Source: CAZKVJ01 sp964556225 (GTDB lineage: Bacteria > Actinomycetota > Acidimicrobiia > Acidimicrobiales > Ilumatobacteraceae). From it: a DNA stretch of 64,000 nucleotides. Location of the stretch: positions 62,001 through 126,000 of the forward strand of contig CAZKVJ010000007.1 in assembly GCA_964556225.1 (NCBI GenBank), in the 5' to 3' direction. The notes below the pieces were generated by a model, which was given only the letters and a program-made list of their open reading frames with translations, did not search any database and was not told the origin of the DNA. The position numbers were made by a program, and so were the translations under genes. Shown here piece by piece: positions 1 to 7,804 of the stretch (positions are counted from its first letter, which is position 1; each line of letters begins with the position of its first letter).

Positions 1-476
1 TCCAGTCCACGTTCGCCGCGGCGTTCGCCGATGTGGCCGACAACTTCTCTACGCTGTTCGCCACGCTGTTCCCGGGCGGCACCGGCCGGCTGGTGCTCAC
101 GAACCCCGACGACCTGCTGAGCACCGGGATCGAGGTCGAGGCCAAGCCGAGCGGCAAGAACGTGAAGAAGCTGTCGCTGCTCTCGGGCGGTGAGCGCTCG
201 CTCACGGCGCTCGCCTACCTCTTCGCCGTGTTCCGCAGCCGGCCGTCGCCGTTCTACGTGATGGACGAGGTGGAGGCGGCGCTCGACGACGTCAACCTGC
301 ACCGTTTCCTCGGCCTGATCGACGAGTTCCGCCGAGAGGCCCAGCTGCTCATCGTGAGCCACCAGAAGCGCACGATGGAGGCCGCCGACTGCCTGCTCGG
401 GGTGAGCATGCAGCCGGGCGGGTCGTCGAAGGTCGTCACCGAGCGGGGCCACGCCGCCGCCCGCGGCACCGCCTGA
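1..476 (+). CDS. smc: Chromosome segregation ATPase SMC, C-terminal fragment
   Basis: The window opens inside this gene; 157 residues can be read in the frame beginning at base 3. They form the C-terminal ABC half-head of SMC, which with the N-terminal half binds ATP and drives condensin-type chromosome organisation. Visible are the ABC signature (LSGGERSLTALA), the Walker B/D-loop (YVMDEVEAALDD) and the switch histidine (IVSHQKRTM). The spacing matches bacterial SMC proteins, which are usually near 1200 residues, so about 1000 residues lie upstream. In many actinobacteria smc is followed closely by ftsY; here a polyamine-type transporter operon lies between them. Identification is secure; only the 5' end is missing. 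Confidence 0.95.
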   Translation, partial: QSTFAAAFADVADNFSTLFATLFPGGTGRLVLTNPDDLLSTGIEVEAKPSGKNVKKLSLLSGGERSLTALAYLFAVFRSRPSPFYVMDEVEAALDDVNLHRFLGLIDEFRREAQLLIVSHQKRTMEAADCLLGVSMQPGGSSKVVTERGHAAARGTA

Positions 477-562
477 GGGTTGCTTCCGCGCTTCGCAGGG
501 AACGACTATCGTCGTCTGGATCGCCGGCCACGACGTGGTTCGGTGGTCCGAGGAGGGGGAGA

Positions 563-1666
563 GTGTCCGAATCCGTGGCGTCGGCCGACGTCCGCCACGT
601 CAGTCGCGTCGAGCGGTCAGCCGTGCAGCTGGTCCGGTTGCGCAAGACCTTCGGCGATGTCGTCGCGGTCGACGACGTCTCGCTGGAGATCCGCCAGGGT
701 GAGTTCTTCTCACTGCTCGGCCCGTCCGGATCCGGGAAGACGACGGTGCTGCGGATGATCGCCGGCTTCGAGCTGCCGAGCGGTGGCGCCATCCTCCTCG
801 ACGGTCAGGACGTGACCCGTCAGGCGCCCTACGACCGCGACGTCAACACGGTGTTCCAGGACTACGCGCTGTTCCCGCACATGAGCGTGCAGCAGAACGT
901 CGAGTACGGGCTGAAGGTGAAGCGGGTGGGACGGGCGGAGCGCCAGCGCCGGGCCGCCGAGGCCCTCGAGGCGGTGCGCCTCGGTGGGTACGCCGCGCGC
1001 CGCCCGAGCCAGCTGTCGGGTGGCCAGCGTCAGCGGGTGGCGCTCGCCCGAGCGCTGGTCAATCGACCGAAGGTGCTGCTGCTCGACGAGCCACTCGGGG
1101 CGCTCGACCTGAAGCTGCGCGAGGAGATGCAGGTCGAGCTGAAGGCGCTCCAACACCAGGTGGGCATCACGTTCATCTTCGTGACCCACGACCAAGGCGA
1201 GGCACTGTCGATGAGCGACCGGATCGCCGTGTTCAACCACGGCAACATCGAGCAGATCGGCACGCCGCGCGAGGTCTACGAGCGCCCAGCCACGTCGTTC
1301 GTCGCCGGGTTCGTCGGGTCGTCGAACCTGCTCGACGGCGAGCAGTCCGAGCGCCTGCTCGGCCGGCGCGGCGCCCACACCATCCGCCCCGAGCGCATCC
1401 GTCTGGCCCCCGCCGACTCGGTGGAGGGTGGTGGGGCAGCGGGGCCCGACGCCACGGCCACCGGGACGGTCACCGACGTCCAGTACCTGGGCGCCGAGAG
1501 CCGTGTGCGGGTCGAGCTGCACGGCGGCGGCCACCTCCTCGCCAGCGTGTCGAGCGACGCGACCGCTGGCGTCGCGCCGGGCGGTCTCGTCCGGCTCACC
1601 TGGCCGCGCGATGCGGCCTTCCTCGTCGCTGACACCCAACCAGACACCCAAGGGGGAGACCAATGA
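563..1666 (+). CDS. potA: Spermidine/putrescine-type ABC transporter, ATP-binding protein
   Basis: 367 residues, GTG start behind a strong ribosome site (AGGAGG at 551-556). This is the cytoplasmic ATPase of a PotABCD-type importer. Walker A is GPSGSGKTT (about 53-61), the signature LSGGQRQRVALARAL (about 151-165), Walker B LLLDEPLGALD (about 172-182), followed by the H-loop THDQGEAL and a C-terminal TOBE-type regulatory domain (about 285-360). The length fits PotA, which is longer than amino-acid transporter ATPases. The stop overlaps the ATG of the binding-protein gene (ATGA), so the two are translationally coupled. The substrate is inferred from family resemblance; polyamines are most likely, but related importers take other cationic or small organic compounds. 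Confidence 0.88.
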   Translation: MSESVASADVRHVSRVERSAVQLVRLRKTFGDVVAVDDVSLEIRQGEFFSLLGPSGSGKTTVLRMIAGFELPSGGAILLDGQDVTRQAPYDRDVNTVFQDYALFPHMSVQQNVEYGLKVKRVGRAERQRRAAEALEAVRLGGYAARRPSQLSGGQRQRVALARALVNRPKVLLLDEPLGALDLKLREEMQVELKALQHQVGITFIFVTHDQGEALSMSDRIAVFNHGNIEQIGTPREVYERPATSFVAGFVGSSNLLDGEQSERLLGRRGAHTIRPERIRLAPADSVEGGGAAGPDATATGTVTDVQYLGAESRVRVELHGGGHLLASVSSDATAGVAPGGLVRLTWPRDAAFLVADTQPDTQGGDQ

Positions 1667-2904
1667 GACGGCTTCGGACCGTGGCCGCGATCGGAGCATC
1701 GCTGGCCCTGCTGCTCGCCGCCTGTGGCGACGATGACGACGACGGCGGCGGGGACACGACCCCGGCCGGCACCGAGGCGCCCGCGGGCACCGAGGCGCCT
1801 GGCGACACCAGCGGTGGTGGTGCCACCGGCGAGGTGCCGACCGAGCTCGGCGAGCCGGAGGGCGAGGTGAACCTCGTCGCCTGGGCCGGCTACGTCGAGG
1901 ACGGGTCCACCGACCCGGCCGTCGACTGGGTCAGCGACTTCGAGGCGGAGACCGGCTGCCAGGTCAACGTGAAGATCGGCAACAGCTCCGACGAGATGGT
2001 CGCGCTCATGCAGTCCGGTGAGTACGACGGCGTGTCGGCCAGCGGCGACGCCACCCTGCGGCTCATCAACGCCGGCGAGGTGGCACCGGTCAACACGGAC
2101 CTGATCCCGAACTATGCCGACGTGTTCGAGCAGCTGAAGAACCAGCCGTGGAACTCCGTCGACGGCCAGGCGTACGGCGTTCCCCACGGGCGTGGTGCCA
2201 ACCTGCTCGTTTACAACACCGAGGCCTTCGCCACCCCGCCGGACTCGTGGAGCGTCATGTTCGAGGACAGCGAGGCGGCGGGCGCGGTGTCGGTGTACGA
2301 CTCGCCGATCTACATCGCCGACGCCGCGCTCTATCTGATGGCGACCCAGCCCGACCTGGGCATCACCAACCCGTACGCGCTCGACGAGGAGCAGTTCGCC
2401 GCCGCGATCGCGCTGCTCGAGGAGCAGGAGGGCTTGGCCGGGCAGTACTGGTCGCTGTACACGGATCAGCAGACGGCGCTCGAGGACGGCAGCGTGCTCG
2501 CCGGCACGACCTGGCAGGTCATCGTCAACCTGGCCACGGCCAACGGGGCGAAGATCGACGCCACCAAGCCGGTCGAGGGGTCGACGGGATGGTCGGACAC
2601 CTGGATGATCTCGTCCAAGGCGAAGAACCCGAACTGCATGTACCTGTGGATGGATCACATCATCTCGCCGGAGGCGAACGCCGCCGTCGCCGAGTGGTTC
2701 GGTGAGGCGCCGTCGAACGCCAAGTCGTGCGCCTTGACGTCTGACCCGGATCACTGCTCGACGTTCCACGCCGAGGACACCGAGTATTGGACCGACGTCT
2801 GGTACTGGACCACCCCGACCGAGGAGTGCCTCGACGGGCGCACCGACGTCACGTGTGTGCCGTACACGGAATGGGTCAACGCCTGGACCGAGCTCCGGGC
2901 CTGA
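1663..2904 (+). CDS. potD: Extracellular solute-binding lipoprotein of the polyamine-type transporter
   Basis: 413 residues. The N-terminus is a lipoprotein signal peptide with lipobox LLAAC (Cys21), followed by a flexible linker rich in Asp, Gly, Thr and Pro (about 22-60) that would tether the domain to the membrane. The rest resembles PotD/PotF periplasmic-binding proteins (for example VNLVAWAGYVEDG near the start of the folded part and YGVPHGRGANLLVYN in the middle). The gene overlaps potA by 4 nt and precedes two permease genes, so it is the substrate-capture component. The ligand cannot be read from the sequence. A 15-bp perfect hairpin follows immediately and may raise the yield of this protein relative to the permeases. 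Confidence 0.87.
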   Translation: MRRLRTVAAIGASLALLLAACGDDDDDGGGDTTPAGTEAPAGTEAPGDTSGGGATGEVPTELGEPEGEVNLVAWAGYVEDGSTDPAVDWVSDFEAETGCQVNVKIGNSSDEMVALMQSGEYDGVSASGDATLRLINAGEVAPVNTDLIPNYADVFEQLKNQPWNSVDGQAYGVPHGRGANLLVYNTEAFATPPDSWSVMFEDSEAAGAVSVYDSPIYIADAALYLMATQPDLGITNPYALDEEQFAAAIALLEEQEGLAGQYWSLYTDQQTALEDGSVLAGTTWQVIVNLATANGAKIDATKPVEGSTGWSDTWMISSKAKNPNCMYLWMDHIISPEANAAVAEWFGEAPSNAKSCALTSDPDHCSTFHAEDTEYWTDVWYWTTPTEECLDGRTDVTCVPYTEWVNAWTELRA

Positions 2905-2915
2905 TCCCGATGCCG

Positions 2916-2955
2916 TTCCCGGTGGGGTGGACCGTGTGGCCCACCCCACCGGGAA
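2916..2955 (+). terminator. Intercistronic hairpin between the binding-protein and permease genes
   Basis: The arms TTCCCGGTGGGGTGG (2916-2930) and CCACCCCACCGGGAA (2941-2955) are perfect 15-bp complements around a 10-nt loop. The hairpin starts 12 nt after the potD stop and ends 22 nt before the permease ATG. No T-run follows. It is best read as a partial terminator or a 3'-end-stabilising structure that lets the binding protein be made in excess, as seen in other binding-protein-dependent operons; that role is inferred. Confidence 0.7.
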
Positions 2956-2977
2956 CCCGTCCCAATGCACCGTCACC

Positions 2978-3922
2978 ATGAGCACCCGCACCACCGCCGA
3001 GCTCCCCAACGCTGCCGACGACGAGTCGGCGCGCGCCCGGGGCGGCCCCGGCCGGTCGGTGGACCGCTTCTTCCACCGCCATCGGGGAGCGGGGCTGACG
3101 GCGGTGCTGACGCCGCCGCTGCTGTGGCTGCTCGTCGTCTACATCGGTTCGCTGCTGCTGCTGGTCGCCACCGCGTTCCTGACCCTCGACACCACCACCC
3201 AGGCGCCCGGCAGCGACCTCACGCTCGACAACGTGGACTACGCGTTCACGACCTCGGAGATCCTGCGGGTGGTGGGGCGCAGCGTGTACGTGGCGGCCAT
3301 GGTCACCATCTGCGCGCTGGTCATCGCCCTGCCGACGGCGTTCTACGTGGCCAAGGTGGCCAAGCCGTGGGCCCGGCGCGGCCTCATCGTGGCGCTCATC
3401 CTGCCGCTGTGGGCCGGCTACCTGGTGAAGGGCTACTCGTGGCGGGCCATGCTGTCGCCGGGGTCGAAGTTCGGCGCCTCGACGTCCGGGGGCGTGCTCG
3501 ACGCCACGCTCGGGTGGACCCCCGGCTTCGGGCTGACCGCCGTCATCATCACGCTGACCTACATGTGGCTGCCTTACATGGTGCTGCCGATCTACGCCGG
3601 ACTCGAGCGCCTCCCCGCGTCGCTGCTCGACGCGTCGGGCGACCTCGGCGGGCGGCCGTTGCGCACGTTCCGCTCGGTCGTGATGCCGATGCTCGTGCCC
3701 TCGATCGCCGCCGGGTCGATCTTCACGTTCTCGCTGTCGCTCGGCGACTACATCACGCCGAAGATCGTCGGCGCCAAGACCCAGCTCATCGGCAACGTCA
3801 TCGAGCGCACGCTGCTGGCGCCGAACCAGCCCCTGGCGGCTGCGTTCACGCTGTGGCCCATCGTCATCGTGGTCGTCTACCTGGTCGTCATGGCACGCAT
3901 GGGAGCGTTCGAGAACCTGTGA
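2978..3922 (+). CDS. potB: Polyamine-type ABC transporter permease (PotB-like)
   Basis: 314 residues from the ATG at 2978. An earlier in-frame start would add about 41 unusual residues running through the hairpin, so the later start is preferred. The protein is an integral membrane subunit with about six hydrophobic segments. The cytoplasmic EAA loop that docks the ATPase is visible as LLDASGDLGGRPLRTF (about 217-232). An extended hydrophilic N-terminus precedes the first membrane segment (LLWLLVVYIGSLLLLVAT). Its stop lies 10 nt before the start of the second permease, consistent with one operon. No clear Shine-Dalgarno is visible ahead of the ATG. Confidence 0.87.
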   Translation: MSTRTTAELPNAADDESARARGGPGRSVDRFFHRHRGAGLTAVLTPPLLWLLVVYIGSLLLLVATAFLTLDTTTQAPGSDLTLDNVDYAFTTSEILRVVGRSVYVAAMVTICALVIALPTAFYVAKVAKPWARRGLIVALILPLWAGYLVKGYSWRAMLSPGSKFGASTSGGVLDATLGWTPGFGLTAVIITLTYMWLPYMVLPIYAGLERLPASLLDASGDLGGRPLRTFRSVVMPMLVPSIAAGSIFTFSLSLGDYITPKIVGAKTQLIGNVIERTLLAPNQPLAAAFTLWPIVIVVVYLVVMARMGAFENL

Positions 3923-3932
3923 GCGTGCGGCC

Positions 3933-4766
3933 GTGACCCTGTCCCGACTGGCCCGCTGGTCGCTGCGGCTGTGGTGCTGGGCGACGCTCGCCTTCTTCTA
4001 CGTCCCGCTCGCCGTGGTCGTGATCCTCAGCTTCAACGAGGCGACCTCGCTCTCGTGGCCGCCCAAGGGCTTCACCAGGGACTGGTGGTCCAAGGCGTGG
4101 GAGGCCGATGCGCCCAAGGACGCCTTCTGGACCTCGGTCCGCATCGCCATCGCCGCCACCGCGATCGCGCTGGTCCTCGGCTCTCTGGCCGCGTTCGCCC
4201 TGCACCGGTTCCGGTTCTTCGGGCGGTCGAGCATCTCGTTCCTGCTCGTCCTGCCGATCGCGCTGCCCGGCATCGTCACCGGTGTCGCGCTGCAGAACAC
4301 GTTCAGCCGGCAGTTCGACATCGGCCCGCTCGAGTTCAAGCTCGGCTTCGGCTACTACTCCGTCGTCATCGCCCACGCCACGTTCTGCGTGGTCGTGGCG
4401 TTCAACAACGTGATCGCCCGGCTCCGACGGATGTCGCCCAACCTCCTCGAGGCGTCCGCCGACCTCGGGGCCAGCGGCTCGCAGACGTTCCGTCACGTCA
4501 CGTTCCCGCTCATCCGGTCCGCGCTGCTGGCCGGAGGGCTGCTGGCCTTCGCGCTGAGCTTCGACGAGATCGTCGTCACCACGTTCACGGCGGGGGCCGG
4601 CATCGAGACGCTGCCGCAGTGGATCCTGAACAACTTCTCGCGGCCCAACAACGTCCCCATCGTGAACGTGGTGGCCACGGTGGTGATGGTGCTGTCGATC
4701 CCCCTGGCGTGGCTGGCCCAGCGACTGTCCGACAGCGCGGGCACGATGGGCGCCGCTGCGCCCTGA
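3933..4766 (+). CDS. potC: Polyamine-type ABC transporter permease (PotC-like)
   Basis: 277 residues with a GTG start 10 nt after potB. It is the second membrane subunit, with about six hydrophobic helices and the ATPase-docking EAA loop LLEASADLGASGSQTF (about 170-185), which matches the consensus better than that of PotB. The order ATPase, binding protein, permease, permease is that of known pot operons. ftsY follows after 36 nt, so readthrough is possible but not required. Confidence 0.87.
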   Translation: MTLSRLARWSLRLWCWATLAFFYVPLAVVVILSFNEATSLSWPPKGFTRDWWSKAWEADAPKDAFWTSVRIAIAATAIALVLGSLAAFALHRFRFFGRSSISFLLVLPIALPGIVTGVALQNTFSRQFDIGPLEFKLGFGYYSVVIAHATFCVVVAFNNVIARLRRMSPNLLEASADLGASGSQTFRHVTFPLIRSALLAGGLLAFALSFDEIVVTTFTAGAGIETLPQWILNNFSRPNNVPIVNVVATVVMVLSIPLAWLAQRLSDSAGTMGAAAP

Positions 4767-4802
4767 CGGCGGCGCGCCGTCGACCGGTAGGTTGCTGCCC
4801 GC

Positions 4803-5933
4803 ATGGAAACCCTGCTGCTCGTCCTCGTCGTGGTCGTGGTGGTGTTCGGCCTCGGCGTGCTGCTGGTCTCACGGATGCGCGCCGGTGGGGGCGGCGGTGG
4901 CGCTCCCGGCGCCACCGAGGTCCTCGAGCGCCCGCCCCACCCGGCTCCCGAAGCACCGCCCGGGGCCGACGAGGTCGCCGTCGAGGTCGAGACGCTCGAG
5001 CCCTTCGAGCCCGAGGTCATCGAGCGAGCGCGCTTTCGGGACCGGATGGCCAAGGCCCGCGCCGGGCTGGTCGGGGCGTTCACCGGGGTGCGAGCTCGCA
5101 CCGGGATCACCCAGGAGAGCTGGGACGACCTGGAAGAAGCGCTGCTGCGCGCCGACGTCGGGGTGCGCGTCACCGACGAGCTCCTCGAGGGCCTGCGCGA
5201 CCGGGTGAAGGCCAAGGAGATCACCGAGCCCGACGAGCTGCTGGCGGCGTTGCAGGCCGAGATGACGGCCCGTCTCGACGGTGCCGACCGGACCCTGCAC
5301 TTCGAGCCGGGCGAGCCCGGCTCGCCGAACGTGTGGCTGTTCGTTGGCGTCAACGGCGTCGGCAAGACCACCACGATCGGCAAGGTCGCCGCCCAGGAGC
5401 ACGCCGGAGGGCGCTCGGTGCTGCTGGCCGCCGGCGACACGTTCCGCGCCGCGGCCGCCGAGCAGCTCAGCACGTGGGCCGAGCGTGCCGGGGCCGACAT
5501 CGTGCGGGGCAGCGAGGGTGGCGACCCGAGCGCTGTCATCTTCGACGGCGTCGAGGCGGCGGCCGCTCGGGGCATCGACCTCGTGCTGGCCGACACCGCC
5601 GGCCGCCTCCACACCAAGACGAACCTCATGGACGAGCTGCGCAAGGTCCGCCGGGTCGCCGACAAGGGGCCGGGTCGGGTCACCGAGGTGCTGCTCGTGA
5701 TCGACGCCACCACCGGTCAGAACGGGCTGGCCCAGGCCCAGCAGTTCTCCGACGCCACCGACGTGAGCGGCGTCGTGCTGACAAAGCTCGACGGCTCCGC
5801 CAAGGGTGGGATCGTGTTCGCCATCGAGACCGAGCTGGGCATCCCCGTGAAGCTGGTCGGTCTGGGCGAGACCATCGGCGACCTCGTCCCCTTCGACCCT
5901 GACGAGTTCGTCGCCGCCCTCTTCGGCGACTGA
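4803..5933 (+). CDS. ftsY: Signal recognition particle receptor FtsY
   Basis: 376 residues. FtsY is the membrane receptor that accepts ribosome-nascent-chain complexes from SRP. The start is a hydrophobic anchor (METLLLVLVVVVVVFGLGVL), then a short Pro/Glu-rich acidic linker (about 30-75), then the NG GTPase: G1 GVNGVGKTT (about 182-190), DTFRAAAAEQL, G3 DTAGR (about 263) and G4 TKLDGSAKGG (about 326). The N-terminal membrane helix is usual in actinobacterial FtsY, whereas E. coli FtsY has a long acidic A domain instead. Its partner Ffh is encoded 1.9 kb downstream. Confidence 0.96.
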   Translation: METLLLVLVVVVVVFGLGVLLVSRMRAGGGGGGAPGATEVLERPPHPAPEAPPGADEVAVEVETLEPFEPEVIERARFRDRMAKARAGLVGAFTGVRARTGITQESWDDLEEALLRADVGVRVTDELLEGLRDRVKAKEITEPDELLAALQAEMTARLDGADRTLHFEPGEPGSPNVWLFVGVNGVGKTTTIGKVAAQEHAGGRSVLLAAGDTFRAAAAEQLSTWAERAGADIVRGSEGGDPSAVIFDGVEAAAARGIDLVLADTAGRLHTKTNLMDELRKVRRVADKGPGRVTEVLLVIDATTGQNGLAQAQQFSDATDVSGVVLTKLDGSAKGGIVFAIETELGIPVKLVGLGETIGDLVPFDPDEFVAALFGD

Positions 5934-6027
5934 TTTCCTACCGCTCCCGCCGTCCCTCTTCTTGGAACGGGGTTGTGGTCGGGGTTGGGGTCGGGAACCA
6001 AACGGTCGGTGGGCACGTCAGAGGGGC

Positions 6028-7596
6028 ATGCGTCGAAACGCTCGGATCAGCCTGTTCGCCGCTGGAGTGCTCGCACTCGCCGCCTGTGGCGGTGAGGCGG
6101 AGGACTCGGCCGGCGACTCCCTGCCCATCATCCACCTGGCGGCCGGAGGGTCGGCCGCCGGCGCCAGCGGTGCCGCCGAGGATGCGCTGAGCATGCCGAT
6201 GCGGGTCGCCAACGTGCGCTTCGTCGCCGCCGGTGAGCTGCCCGCACTCGACACCCCGGCGACGGCGTGGCGGTACCCGGCCGGTGCGCAGCCCGATCCC
6301 GCGGCGGTGGCCCGCATCGCCGAGGCGTTCGGGGTGACCGGCGAGCTGGTCGCCCTGGCGGCGGACCAGGGCGGGGGCTGGGTCGTGGGGCCGACCGACG
6401 GCTCTGCCGGTGCGGTCTATGTCTCCGCCGACCCGACGCTGTCGTGGTACTACAGCGCCCCCTGGACCGACGAGGGATGGGCGGCGGTCGAGTGCGAGAC
6501 GGTCGATCCGGCGGTCGGTGAGGCGACCTCCGACACGCTGGTCGCACCGGTCGACACCGTCGTGGTCCCCCCGGACACGCCCGTCGGCACGGCCGTCGAC
6601 GGCTCGAGCGTCGAGCGGGCCGTCGCCCCGAGCCCGGTGCCGGTGTGCCCGGAGCCGGAGCCGCCGGTGGGGGTGCCCACCGCTGCGGCGGCCGAGGCCA
6701 GCGCCCGGTCGCTCATGACATCGATCGGGCTGGATCCCGAGGCGTACACGCTCGAGACGTATGCCGACGAGTGGGGTGCCGGGGTGACCGCATGGGGTGA
6801 GCTGGACGGGATCCGCTCGCCGATGTCGGTCTCGGTCGGCTACGGGGCCGAGGGTGCCGTGACCTACGCCGGGGGCACCCTGGCCGAGCCGGTGGCCGTC
6901 GGGGAGTACCCACGGGTCGGTACGGCGGTCGGTCTGGAGCGCCTGAACAGCGACTGGATGGAGCGCTACTGGGCGGCCGCCGATGGCCCGATGCCGCTGG
7001 CCGCCGCTGCTGAAGCCGACGCAGGCGCGCCCGCAGGTGGGGCCGATGTCGCTGCCCCCGAGCCGGCGCCGGACGCCGTGCCGGACACTGGGCCTGTCGT
7101 CGAGCCGGAGGAGATCGTCATCACCGTCGTCGCCGTCGAGGCCGACCTCTGGCAGGTCTGGGATCGGGACGGGGCGACGTGGCTGCTGCCGGCGTACGCG
7201 TTCGTCGACGCCGACGGTGGGCGCTCGCTGATCCCGGCGGTGCCGGACGAGTACCTCGACATCGCGCCGGCCGAGGAGGTGCCGCTCGCCACCGAGCCCG
7301 TTCCGGACACGGCCCCAGCTGGCAGCGACGTCCCGGCGACCGAGCCGCCTGCGACCACGCCGGACACGACTCCAGACCCGACCGAGCCCGGCGTGGTCCT
7401 GCCCACCGACGCAGACGCGGCATCGATCGTCGGTCTCGACGAGTCCGAGGCCCAGCAGCTGGTCGAGGAGCGTGGGTGGGTGTTCCGCGTCGTCCAGCGC
7501 GACGGCGTCGACCTCGCCGTCACCATGGACTACCGCGAGGATCGCCTCAACGCCCAGGTCGCTGACGGTGTCGTGATCGCCGCCACCGTCGGCTGA
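6028..7596 (+). CDS. Uncharacterised lipoprotein with a Pro/Thr/Ala-rich linker
   Basis: 522 residues from the ATG at 6028, which has a purine-rich ribosome site (GAGGGG) and is the start that yields a proper signal peptide. The lipobox LALAAC places the lipidated Cys at residue 20. The exported part has two regions: an N-terminal half with conserved-looking aromatic and Asp residues, and a long low-complexity stretch (about 420-470) rich in Thr, Pro, Asp and Glu. The last 50 residues contain GLDESEAQQLVEERGWVFRV, resembling the small I78-type inhibitor or PASTA-like segments found at the ends of actinobacterial secreted proteins; that resemblance is weak. Function unknown. It lies between ftsY and ffh. 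Confidence 0.75.
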   Translation: MRRNARISLFAAGVLALAACGGEAEDSAGDSLPIIHLAAGGSAAGASGAAEDALSMPMRVANVRFVAAGELPALDTPATAWRYPAGAQPDPAAVARIAEAFGVTGELVALAADQGGGWVVGPTDGSAGAVYVSADPTLSWYYSAPWTDEGWAAVECETVDPAVGEATSDTLVAPVDTVVVPPDTPVGTAVDGSSVERAVAPSPVPVCPEPEPPVGVPTAAAAEASARSLMTSIGLDPEAYTLETYADEWGAGVTAWGELDGIRSPMSVSVGYGAEGAVTYAGGTLAEPVAVGEYPRVGTAVGLERLNSDWMERYWAAADGPMPLAAAAEADAGAPAGGADVAAPEPAPDAVPDTGPVVEPEEIVITVVAVEADLWQVWDRDGATWLLPAYAFVDADGGRSLIPAVPDEYLDIAPAEEVPLATEPVPDTAPAGSDVPATEPPATTPDTTPDPTEPGVVLPTDADAASIVGLDESEAQQLVEERGWVFRVVQRDGVDLAVTMDYREDRLNAQVADGVVIAATVG

Positions 7597-7611
7597 CCCG
7601 CCCCCAGCCTC

Positions 7612-7660
7612 TGCGTTTGGTCGATTTTGGAGCAGGACTGAGGGCAAAACGAACCAAAGG
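7612..7660 (+). repeat. Hairpin element downstream of the lipoprotein gene (copy A of two)
   Basis: Begins 15 nt after the stop codon. TTTGGTCGATTTT (7616-7628) pairs with AAAACGAACCAAA (7646-7658) with one slipped base. The sequence GCGTTTGG-Y-CGA at its left end, and the CGAAC-CAAA at its right, recur downstream of the gene ending at 62801. Its position after a stop codon suggests a transcription terminator, but the two copies may also mark a dispersed element. Confidence 0.5.
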
Positions 7661-7683
7661 GGGGGCCGTGTGGTGACCGGCGG

Positions 7684-7693
7684 NNNNNNNNNN
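7684..7693. other. Assembly gap (10 N) in a homopolymer/palindromic tract
   Basis: Ten undetermined bases. To the right lie runs of C interrupted by GGGG (7694-7725) and further C and G runs up to about 7795. The left flank ends in a G-run with CCGTGTGG and the right flank has CCCACACGGG, so the two sides are partly inverted copies. The true distance is unknown, and the promoter region of ffh cannot be trusted. Confidence 0.95.
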
Positions 7694-7804
7694 CCGCCCC
7701 CCCCCCCGGGGCCCCCCCCCCCCCCCGCCTCTGTTTTTGTTCTTTGCCCCCCCACACGGGCCCCAACCCCCACCAAACGGGGGGCCGGTAGGATCAGCGG
7801 CTGC

